Shown piece by piece: positions 1 to 5,747 of a stretch of 7,645 nucleotides of DNA. Numbering within the stretch: the stretch's first letter is position 1; every line of letters starts with the position of its first letter. Source of the DNA: Massilia sp. (GTDB lineage: Bacteria; Pseudomonadota; Gammaproteobacteria; Burkholderiales; Burkholderiaceae_D); contig DNCF01000421.1 of NCBI GenBank assembly GCA_003484545.1, forward strand, positions 343 through 7,987, in the 5' to 3' direction. The notes below the pieces were generated by a model. It saw only the letters and a list, made by a program, of their open reading frames with translations, did not search any database and was not told where the DNA came from. The position numbers were made by a program, and so were the translations under genes.

Positions 1-1
1 C

Positions 2-748
2 TACCGCCGCGGCGTGTTCAAGTTCCGTCCGCACCATGCGAACTACCTGATCGCCACCCGCACCTACCGCCCGAACGACGCGCCCTACGTGCCCTACCGC
101 GACCTGGCCGACGGCGACACCAAGCTTTCGAAGGCGGAGCTGGCCTTCCAGCTGAGCTTCAAGATGAAGATGATCGAGCAGGCCTTCGGCAAGCCCATCG
201 ACCTCTGGTTCGGCTATACCCAGAACAGCTACTGGCAGGCGGCCAATCACGATGCTTCGAGCCCTTTCCGCGAAACCAACTACCAGCCCGAGATCATGGC
301 GATCACGCCGCTGCATGCCCAGGTCGGCGGCGTCGACCTGCGCTTCGCCGGGCTCGGCTTCGTGCACCAGTCGAACGGCCAGTCGGGCTCGCTCTCGCGC
401 AGCTGGAACCGCGTCTACGCCCAGCTCGGCGTCGAGAAGGAAGGCTTTTCGGCCACCGCCCGGGTCTGGAAGCGCCTGAGCGAAAGCGACGACGACAACC
501 CGGACATCGTCGACTACATGGGCCATGGCGACCTGGCCCTGGCCTACCGCCGCGAGGGCCACATCTACTCGTCCACGCTGCGCTACAACTTCCATACCGA
601 CAAGGGCGCGATCCAGGCCGGCTGGGCCTTCCCGCTGGCCGGCAACCTGAAGGGCTACGCCCAGGCTTTCGCCGGCTACGGCCAGAGCCTGATCGACTAC
701 AACTACTTCCAGCGCTCGGTTGGTTTCGGCGTGCTCGGCACCTTCTGA
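2..748 (+). CDS. pldA: Outer-membrane phospholipase A (OMPLA/PldA), 5'-truncated
   Basis: Calcium-dependent outer-membrane beta-barrel phospholipase (PldA family) that hydrolyses acyl chains of phospholipids misplaced in the outer leaflet. The frame is open from the left edge, so signal peptide and N-terminus lie outside the window; 248 residues are seen. The active-site segment HQSNGQ...SRSWNR is clear: the catalytic His is encoded at 365-367, Ser at 371-373 and Asn at 407-409, matching His142/Ser144/Asn156 of E. coli OMPLA. The upstream block SSPFRETNY and the later blocks DDNPDI..YMG and GYGQSLIDYNY are also family hallmarks, and the protein ends in the C-terminal Phe typical of outer-membrane barrels. 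Compared with E. coli, Arg147 is Gln and Asp149 is Gly in the loop near the calcium site, while Ser152 is kept. The GTG at 14 is internal, not the true start. No partner gene is visible. Confidence 0.93.
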   Translation, partial: YRRGVFKFRPHHANYLIATRTYRPNDAPYVPYRDLADGDTKLSKAELAFQLSFKMKMIEQAFGKPIDLWFGYTQNSYWQAANHDASSPFRETNYQPEIMAITPLHAQVGGVDLRFAGLGFVHQSNGQSGSLSRSWNRVYAQLGVEKEGFSATARVWKRLSESDDDNPDIVDYMGHGDLALAYRREGHIYSSTLRYNFHTDKGAIQAGWAFPLAGNLKGYAQAFAGYGQSLIDYNYFQRSVGFGVLGTF

Positions 749-778
749 AGGCACGGCGCGACGGGGGAGGCGCTGCAC

Positions 779-784
779 TACAAT
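779..784 (+). promoter_or_regulatory. Possible -10 box (TACAAT) before the FAH-family gene
   Basis: TACAAT lies 27 bp before the ATG at 812, in the 63-bp gap after pldA. It matches the sigma70 -10 consensus at 5 of 6 positions. No convincing -35 hexamer stands 16-18 bp upstream, where the sequence is GC-rich. It would give a leader of about 20 nt. Confidence 0.35.
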
Positions 785-811
785 AGCGCACCATCGTTTT
801 TCCGACCGCCA

Positions 812-1792
812 ATGAAACTTGCGACCATCCACGACGGCAGCCGCGACGGCCAGCTGGCCGTCGTGTCGCGCGACCTGAAGACCGCGCACATGGCCGACGC
901 CATCGCTCCGACCCTCCAGGCTGCGCTCGACGACTGGGCCTTCATCGCGCCCCAGCTTGCCGACCTGTACGACCAGCTCAACGCCGGACAGGCGCGGCGC
1001 GCCTTCGACTTCGACCCGAAGCGCTGCATGGCGCCGCTGCCGCGTGCCTTCCAGTGGGCCGACGGCTCGGCCTACCTGAACCACGTGGAACTGGTGCGGC
1101 GCGCGCGCAATGCCGAGATGCCGGAATCGTTCCGCGACGATCCGCTGATGTATCAGGGCGGGAGCGACGATTTCCTCGGACCCCACGACGACATCGTGCT
1201 GGCGCACGAGGAATGGGGCATCGATTTCGAGGCCGAGGTGGCGGTCGTCACGGACGACGTGCCGATGGGCGCGACGCCGGACGAGGCGCACGGCAGGATC
1301 CGCCTGCTCATGCTGGTCAACGACGTTTCGCTGCGCAACCTGATCCCCGCCGAGCTGGCCAAGGGTTTCGGTTTCCTGCAATCGAAGCCGGCGACCAGCT
1401 TCTCGCCGGTGGCGGTCACGCCGGACGAACTGGGGGACGCCTGGCGCGGCGGCAAGGTCCACCTGCCGCTGCGCTCGACCTGGAACGGCCACCTGGTCGG
1501 CCAGCCGGATGCGGGCGTCGACATGGCTTTCAATTTCCCGCAGCTGATCGCGCACCTGTGCAAGACGCGCAACGCGCGCGCCGGCAGCATCGTCGGCTCG
1601 GGCACGGTGTCGAACCGCGATGCGACGTTGGGCTATTCTTGCATCGCCGAGCAGCGCTGCCTGGAAACGATCGCCGACGGCGCGCCGAGCACGCCCTTCA
1701 TGCGCTTTGGCGATACGATCCGCATCGAGATGCTGGACGAGAAGGGCAAGTCGATCTTCGGCGCCATCGACCAGGCAATTCGCAAGGCGTAG
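812..1792 (+). CDS. Fumarylacetoacetate hydrolase (FAH) family protein
   Basis: A 326-residue soluble enzyme of the FAH superfamily, whose members hydrolyse C-C bonds in, or otherwise process, beta-diketo or 2-keto acids using one Mg2+ or Ca2+ ion. Residues 1-75 look like the small N-terminal domain of the longer bacterial fumarylacetoacetases, and about 80-320 is the FAH catalytic fold. Metal-ligand candidates are E140 and E142 (DFEAEVAVV) and D171 (LVNDVSLR). K192 in LQSKPATSFSP and the GSGTVSN loop (262-268) also fit the family. A true fumarylacetoacetase role in tyrosine breakdown is plausible, but no homogentisate dioxygenase or maleylacetoacetate isomerase gene is beside it, so the substrate is unproven. 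The ATG at 812 gives the expected full-length N-terminus, although no strong ribosome binding site precedes it. It ends 2 nt from the stop of the converging gene. Confidence 0.9.
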   Translation: MKLATIHDGSRDGQLAVVSRDLKTAHMADAIAPTLQAALDDWAFIAPQLADLYDQLNAGQARRAFDFDPKRCMAPLPRAFQWADGSAYLNHVELVRRARNAEMPESFRDDPLMYQGGSDDFLGPHDDIVLAHEEWGIDFEAEVAVVTDDVPMGATPDEAHGRIRLLMLVNDVSLRNLIPAELAKGFGFLQSKPATSFSPVAVTPDELGDAWRGGKVHLPLRSTWNGHLVGQPDAGVDMAFNFPQLIAHLCKTRNARAGSIVGSGTVSNRDATLGYSCIAEQRCLETIADGAPSTPFMRFGDTIRIEMLDEKGKSIFGAIDQAIRKA

Positions 1793-1794
1793 CG

Positions 1795-3027
1795 CTAGCG
1801 CGGTGGCGCCGGCGCGGTCTCGTCGGCAAACAGCGCCTGTCCGCCGTCGCCGCGCAGGTCGACCTCAACCGGCGGCGCCATCCGCCGCAGCGTGCGCGCA
1901 AACCGCACGCTGCCGTCCGGCGCGTGCAGCCGGTACCAGAGCAGGGCAATGCCGGACAAGCGCAATTTTTGCCCGGTGAACAGGTTGTCGCGCACGATGC
2001 TCATGCCTTCCAGCCGCAGGTCGACGTCGAGCACGGCCGCGCCCGCGGTGCGGTTGGCGTAGCCGAGGTAGCGCGCCGCGTTGTGCAGCGGACTGCGGTC
2101 TCCCGGCTCGCCGGCCTTCAACGACTCGACGAAGGCGTCGACCGCCTTCAGCGCGGCGCCGGCGGCGCCCGCCACCGCGCTCAGCTCCTTCTTTTCCTCC
2201 CCCTTTGCGTTGTCGGCCAGTTTCTGCAGCAGGGCGATGCGGTTGGCATAGTCGGCGCGGTGGGCGGCCAGGGAACGCAGGCGGCCGAGCAGGCGCTCGT
2301 GCTGCGCGGTATCGAGCTCACCCAGATAGCCGCTGCCGAGTCCGGCGACCCGCTGGGGGCAGGATTCGGCCAGCGCGCTCGCGAACAGGGCGCGCGCGCC
2401 TTCCCCATAGGCCAGGCCGGCGGCCGTGACGTCGCTCTTGAACAGGGACGCCGTGTCGGCCGAGGCGCGCAGCACGGCCGGCACCACCGTCAGCGCGGTC
2501 GACAGGGTGGCCAGTACCGCGCCCGGCGGCGTGTGGGTGTCGATATACAGCTGGAGTTCCTTGTTGCGGCGTGCCATGTCTTCGCCCATGCGCACCAGGG
2601 CATCGTTGACGGTGCGCGCCGCCAGCACGCCCTGGCTGGCAGCCGGATCGTGGAGCACGATTTCTTCGCCGGCGGGGAGGGTGGCGCACACCTCGGCGGC
2701 AAGCTGGCGCGCCAGGTCGAAGGCGCGCACCAGCCCGGCGGCGCCGAACTGGCGTGTCTCGACGGCGCCGGCGAGGGCACGCGCATTTGCCGCCGGCAAC
2801 TGGGCCAACAGGGCGGCGCGCTCGGCTTCGAGGATGGCCTGGCGCGCTTCCGCCTCGCGCCGTGCGGTCATGGCGTCTCCGGTCAACTGGACGATGCGCA
2901 GCTCGAGCGCATTGTTGGCTGCATCGAGCTCGTCCTTGCTAACCTGTCCGGTCACAGGAAATGAAATGGAGCCCGTTATCAATAATAGTAGGCAACGATA
3001 TTTGAGCTTAGGAAATTGCTTCATCAT
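1795..3027 (-). CDS. Secreted/periplasmic protein of unknown function, 410 aa
   Basis: I do not recognise this family. The N-terminus (MMKQFPKLKYR, then CLLLLITGSISFPVTG) is a clear Sec signal peptide with likely cleavage near residue 27. Its only Cys (C12) lies at the start of the hydrophobic core, so it is probably not a lipoprotein. Residues 33-75 are charged and helical with coiled-coil character. Most of 80-305 is Ala/Leu-rich helix, and 325-395 looks beta-rich (LDVDLRLEGMSIV, LRLSGIALLWYRL). Two Cys (C114, C223) remain after cleavage and could form a disulfide. Two adjacent ATGs can serve as start (3027 or 3024); the first is preceded by AAAAGGG about 7 nt upstream. The signal-peptide part is visibly AT-richer than the rest. 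It is transcribed away from the polysaccharide locus, so any functional link to it is only positional. Confidence 0.8.
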   Translation of the reverse strand: MMKQFPKLKYRCLLLLITGSISFPVTGQVSKDELDAANNALELRIVQLTGDAMTARREAEARQAILEAERAALLAQLPAANARALAGAVETRQFGAAGLVRAFDLARQLAAEVCATLPAGEEIVLHDPAASQGVLAARTVNDALVRMGEDMARRNKELQLYIDTHTPPGAVLATLSTALTVVPAVLRASADTASLFKSDVTAAGLAYGEGARALFASALAESCPQRVAGLGSGYLGELDTAQHERLLGRLRSLAAHRADYANRIALLQKLADNAKGEEKKELSAVAGAAGAALKAVDAFVESLKAGEPGDRSPLHNAARYLGYANRTAGAAVLDVDLRLEGMSIVRDNLFTGQKLRLSGIALLWYRLHAPDGSVRFARTLRRMAPPVEVDLRGDGGQALFADETAPAPPR

Positions 3028-3316
3028 CGTGCCCTTTTAAATGTGTTACGAGTTGTAAATGGCAATGGAATCGATGTGGCGGAAATGCCTCAAAAACTGT
3101 AACAAAATGTCGGGAAATATTAGGAAAAGTGAAGAGAATATCTTTTGCTAATAATCAACTCGATTATCGAATCGCTGAAAAGCTGTGGTAAATCAGTCAC
3201 TTAATAGGTGGTCGCAGGACCCTTGCCACTGCCGGTGCTGCGCCGCACGATTGCCGCTGAGTTCATGCTTTCTCCAGAGAAATGCGTTAGAATTGCCCAG
3301 TTATTCTCGTGTCAAC
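3028..3316. other. AT-rich divergent intergenic region
   Basis: This is the upstream region for both the minus-strand secreted protein and the plus-strand glycosyltransferase. Positions 3028-3184 are strikingly AT-rich against the GC-rich genes. It holds an imperfect dyad TTAC-N5-GTAA (3046-3058) and a perfect one, CGATT-ATCG-AATCG (3161-3174). The part 3185-3316 is open in the glycosyltransferase frame, but its translation is Cys-rich and unlike the N-terminus of that family, so I treat it as noncoding. A TAGAAT at 3288-3293 could be a -10 box for the glycosyltransferase; no good -35 is visible. No RNA gene was recognised. Confidence 0.5.
3288..3293 (+). promoter_or_regulatory. Possible -10 box (TAGAAT) before the glycosyltransferase
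   Basis: TAGAAT matches the sigma70 -10 consensus at 5 of 6 positions and sits 24 bp before the chosen GTG start at 3317. A -35 hexamer at the right distance is not evident, so the call rests on the -10 match and location alone. If real, it would place transcription start near 3300 and exclude the longer reading frame from 3185. Confidence 0.25.
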
Positions 3317-4468
3317 GTGGAACGATTGGAAACTCATTTCATAGTCTCTGAAGTCGGCTGGATGGTCTCGCTTGCCTGCTCCCTGGTGCTGGTCGCAACG
3401 ACCCGCTGGCATGGGCGGTTCACCTTGGATGCGACGCGTGGCGTGCAGAAATTCCATAGTGCTCCGACGCCGCGGATCGGCGGCCTGGCCATCATGCTCG
3501 GCCTGATCGTCGCCTGCGCCATGTCTTCGCGTCATCAGCAGGCACTGTTCGCGCCTTTGCTGGTCGCTGCGCTCCCCGCCTTCCTGTTCGGCATGGCCGA
3601 AGACCTGACCCGCCGCGTTTCGATCGGCGCGCGTCTGCTCGCCACCATGATCAGCGGCGTGGCCTGCTGGGCCTTGACCGACGTACGCATCATCGAGACC
3701 GGCGTCGTTCCGCTCGACGCGGCGCTCGGCTGGCTGCCGCTGTCGGTGCTGTTCACGGCCTTTGCGGTCGGCGGCGTCGCCAATGCGGTCAATATCATCG
3801 ACGGCTTCAACGGCCTGGCCAGCGGCACCGTGATCATCGGCCTGGTCGCGCTGGGTTTCATCGCGGACGGTTGCGGCGATGCCGAACTGGCGCGCCTGTG
3901 CTTCCTGATCTGCGCCGTGACCGCCGGCTTCTTCCTCGTCAATTTCCCGTTCGGTAAACTGTTCCTGGGCGACGGCGGCGCCTACCTGCTGGGCTTCCTG
4001 TTGTCCTGGCTCTCGGTGATGCTGGTCTACCGCAATCCGGACGTCTCGCCCTGGGCGCCCCTGCTGGCTTGCGCCTACCCGGTATTCGAGACCGTGTTCA
4101 CGATCGCGCGCCGCCTCTGGTGCCGGCGTCATCCGGGCCAGCCGGACAGCTGCCACCTGCACAGCCTGGTGAAGATCGCCATTACCGGACGCTACTTCCG
4201 CGCCCTCAGCGCGCCGCTGCGCAACGCCCTGGTGTCGCCGTTCTCCTGGCTGATCGCTGCCGTACCCGCCGTGCTGGCCGTGCGCTTTGCCGACAACGAC
4301 GACGCGCTGCTGTTCGGCACCGCAGCCAGTTTCGCCCTTTATCTGGCGTTCTACTGGTATGTCGCGCACGCCGCCCGGGCCCGCCGGCGCCGCGCCATGC
4401 GGGCACAGGCACGTTCCGTGGCCCCTGTGGCGACCCTGGTGCCGGAGCCCGAACCCCTCCAGTCGTAG
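3317..4468 (+). CDS. Polyprenyl-phosphate sugar-1-phosphate transferase (WecA/MraY family, GT4)
   Basis: Integral inner-membrane enzyme that transfers a (probably N-acetylated) hexosamine-1-phosphate from a UDP-sugar to undecaprenyl phosphate, starting a lipid-linked glycan. Numbered from the GTG at 3317 (383 aa), motifs in order are QKFHSAPTPRIGG (44-56), GMAEDLTRRVS (92-102, the Asp-Asp position of WecA, here Glu95-Asp96), NAVNIIDGFNG (156-166), FLGDGGAYLLGF (216-227) and CHLHSLV (279-285, the His-x-His motif). About ten hydrophobic segments and a basic C-terminal tail complete it. The start is uncertain: the frame is open from a GTG at 3185, and the ATG at 3362 would shorten the first membrane helix. 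GTG 3317 or TTG 3326 best keep a full helix (FIVSEVGW onward), but none has a good ribosome binding site. Sugar specificity cannot be read. It lies upstream of the capsule export genes on the same strand. Confidence 0.88.
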   Translation: MERLETHFIVSEVGWMVSLACSLVLVATTRWHGRFTLDATRGVQKFHSAPTPRIGGLAIMLGLIVACAMSSRHQQALFAPLLVAALPAFLFGMAEDLTRRVSIGARLLATMISGVACWALTDVRIIETGVVPLDAALGWLPLSVLFTAFAVGGVANAVNIIDGFNGLASGTVIIGLVALGFIADGCGDAELARLCFLICAVTAGFFLVNFPFGKLFLGDGGAYLLGFLLSWLSVMLVYRNPDVSPWAPLLACAYPVFETVFTIARRLWCRRHPGQPDSCHLHSLVKIAITGRYFRALSAPLRNALVSPFSWLIAAVPAVLAVRFADNDDALLFGTAASFALYLAFYWYVAHAARARRRRAMRAQARSVAPVATLVPEPEPLQS

Positions 4469-4476
4469 GCGGCGAC

Positions 4477-4507
4477 TAAAAAACCACATTTGTACAAAAT
4501 TTTTTTA
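4477..4507 (+). repeat. AT-only dyad after the glycosyltransferase stop
   Basis: Just 8 nt after the stop codon, TAAAAAA (4477-4483) and TTTTTTA (4501-4507) are inverted copies flanking the perfect palindrome TTTGTACAAA (4489-4498). The run of seven T could serve as a U-tract, but the hairpin has no GC stem, so it is a poor intrinsic terminator by itself. The palindrome could equally be a protein site. Confidence 0.3.
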
Positions 4508-4600
4508 GCAGCGTTTTCCTGCATGGCTTTACGCTTGTATGTACATGTGCGTGATTTTTGGTGAGAATCTTTCGGCAGATTTGCCAGAATTGCTTGAGGT

Positions 4601-4682
4601 AAATCTCACTAAACATCACTTTTATTGATGGTCAGGCTAGTACTGCATGCAATAATCGTTCCTATGCTTGCTAAATATCACT
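4601..4682 (+). repeat. Three related AAAyMTCACT decamers
   Basis: AAATCTCACT (4601-4610) is followed directly by AAACATCACT (4611-4620), and AAATATCACT lies at 4673-4682. The second and third sit in a longer direct repeat, CTAAACATCACTTT (4609-4622) and CTAAATATCACTTT (4671-4684), identical at 13 of 14 positions and 62 bp apart. The spacing is close to six helical turns. They may be binding sites for a regulator of the export operon. Confidence 0.45.
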
Positions 4683-4780
4683 TTCTTTTAGATATTTAAC
4701 ATTTCTATTGGGAAAATATCGGATTGGCTCGGAGGAGTTTGTAACAATTCCCCTATCTAGAGCAATCCAGGATCATCGGC

Positions 4781-4786
4781 TACAAT
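4781..4786 (+). promoter_or_regulatory. Possible -10 box of the kpsMTE operon
   Basis: TACAAT in the context ATCGGCTACAATGCC is a good sigma70 -10 match. The -35 region at 17 bp spacing (TAGAGC, 4758-4763) is poor, so an activator may be needed if the promoter is real. Transcription would start near 4793, leaving a leader of about 165 nt before kpsM. Confidence 0.35.
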
Positions 4787-4829
4787 GCCCTCAAGTAACA
4801 CGTAGTTCATCTCGTTACCCCCTGTTTTC

Positions 4830-4855
4830 GAACCGCTGACCTCGGATTGCGGTTC
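4830..4855 (+). promoter_or_regulatory. Leader hairpin 1 upstream of kpsM
   Basis: GAACCGC (4830-4836) and GCGGTTC (4849-4855) are perfect 7-bp inverted copies around a 12-nt loop. The hairpin would form early in the transcript from the candidate promoter at 4781. No U-tract follows, so it is not itself a terminator. Confidence 0.4.
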
Positions 4856-4881
4856 ATTCCCTCCCATGGCTCTGGAAACGC

Positions 4882-4909
4882 TGGGCAGTCCCCGGCATGC
4901 GCCTGCCCA
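4882..4909 (+). terminator. Leader hairpin 2, possible attenuator before kpsM
   Basis: TGGGCAG (4882-4888) and CTGCCCA (4903-4909) form a perfect 7-bp GC-rich stem with a 14-nt loop. TGG then TTTT follow, so the layout resembles a weak intrinsic terminator about 50 nt before the kpsM start. The self-complementary CCATGG at 4864-4869 also occurs at 4907-4912, overlapping the 3' arm, so the two copies could pair and disrupt this stem. The short U-tract keeps confidence low. Confidence 0.3.
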
Positions 4910-4958
4910 TGGTTTTGCGAGCCGTTCCTGGTTCATTTCGAGTGCGAGTATCGGTGTC

Positions 4959-5747
4959 ATGAGTGTGGTTGTCCGTTCCGGACTGTCGGTAACCTGTTCG
5001 GCGTGGAAAGCGCTGCTGCTGCGCGAGACGGTGAATCGTCTCGCCGCCGGCCGTGCCGCATGGGTATGGCTCCTGCTCGAGCCGCTGATCCATGTGATGT
5101 TCATGCTGGCGATGTTCACTGCCGTGCGGGTCCATACGGTAGGAGGTATTGATGCGACCCTCTGGCTGACGATCGGCATGATCGCGTTTTTCCAGTTCCG
5201 CCGCACTGCCACCCAATGCACCCATGCCATTAATGCCAATCGGGCGCTCTTCACTTACCGGCAGGTCAAACCGGTCGACACCGTATTGGTGCGTGCTGCC
5301 TGCGAAGGGTTCCTGATGCTGCTGGTCATGGTGATGGCGATGGCCGTTCTCGCCTTGCTGGGTCACAACATTCTGCCCGTCGATCCGCTGGCGCTGTTCG
5401 GCGCCATGTTTGGCTTATGGCTGATCGGATTGGGATTTGGACTTGTCACGTCCGTGGCTGTCGAGTTGATTCCGGAGTTTGCCAAAATCATCAATATTGT
5501 GATGTTGCCCGCTTATTTCCTGTCGGGCGTCATGGTGCAGATCGGAGCGATTCCCGAGCCTTATCGCAGCTATCTGGCGCTCAACCCGCTGGTCCATGGC
5601 CTGGAAACCGCGCGTGTCTCGTTTGCGCCGTATTACCACACGCTTACCGGTCTGAGCCTGGCCTATCTTTACTTATGGGCGCTGCTGCTGATCTTCCTGG
5701 GCCTGGCGCTGCAGTTACGCTTTGCCGAAAGGGTGGTGCGCCAATGA
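4959..5747 (+). CDS. kpsM: Capsule polysaccharide ABC transporter permease (KpsM type)
   Basis: Inner-membrane permease half of the ABC-2 transporter that exports capsular polysaccharide with KpsT. At 262 aa it matches KpsM (258 aa in E. coli). The amphipathic N-terminus with LLLRETVNRLAAGR (19-32) is followed by six hydrophobic segments at about 34-57, 66-84, 114-135, 146-170, 176-196 and 234-253. Family landmarks include LLEPLIHV (39-46), INANRALFTYRQVKPVDT (91-108) and LNPLVHGLETAR (208-219). The ATG at 4959 aligns with the KpsM N-terminus; an in-frame ATG at 4866 would add 31 residues not seen in that protein. The ribosome binding site is weak. The stop overlaps the kpsT start (ATGA). Three TTA leucine codons (5415, 5673, 5715) and softer GC set it apart from neighbouring genes. 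Confidence 0.9.
   Translation: MSVVVRSGLSVTCSAWKALLLRETVNRLAAGRAAWVWLLLEPLIHVMFMLAMFTAVRVHTVGGIDATLWLTIGMIAFFQFRRTATQCTHAINANRALFTYRQVKPVDTVLVRAACEGFLMLLVMVMAMAVLALLGHNILPVDPLALFGAMFGLWLIGLGFGLVTSVAVELIPEFAKIINIVMLPAYFLSGVMVQIGAIPEPYRSYLALNPLVHGLETARVSFAPYYHTLTGLSLAYLYLWALLLIFLGLALQLRFAERVVRQ

Larger units (their letters stand above)
4469..4958. other. Long regulatory-looking intergenic region before kpsM
   Basis: This 490-bp gap holds no credible gene. About 4477-4760 is AT-rich and carries short repeats: AAA(T/C)(C/A)TCACT decamers at 4601, 4611 and 4673, a GTGAGA...TCTCAC pair (4561-4566, 4604-4609), and AAATATC/GATATTT elements (4673-4720). From about 4760 GC content rises, with a possible -10 box at 4781 and two perfect 7-bp inverted repeats at 4830-4855 and 4882-4909. 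An in-frame ATG at 4866 would extend kpsM, but it lacks a ribosome binding site and adds residues that E. coli KpsM does not have. Confidence 0.55.

Noticed and set aside
1054..2964. A 636-residue open frame on the + strand crossing the FAH-family and secreted-protein genes
   Set aside because: It is Arg/Gly/Gln-rich, has no recognisable domains and overlaps two well-supported genes; a typical artefact of high-GC DNA without stops.
3161..3174. Perfect dyad CGATT-ATCG-AATCG as an operator
   Set aside because: Short 5-bp arms in AT-rich DNA are expected by chance and it is single-copy; noted only within the intergenic description.
3287..4489. A 400-residue open frame antisense to the glycosyltransferase
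   Set aside because: Low-complexity His/Gln/Gly-rich translation opposite a gene with all family motifs.
4866..4958. N-terminal extension of kpsM from the ATG at 4866
   Set aside because: No ribosome binding site, overlaps the hairpin region, and the added 31 residues have no counterpart in E. coli KpsM; ATG 4959 matches the family.
5137..5150. CGGTAG within kpsM, reminiscent of an RfaH ops element
   Set aside because: It is inside coding sequence, matches only the core bases and lies downstream of the gene start.
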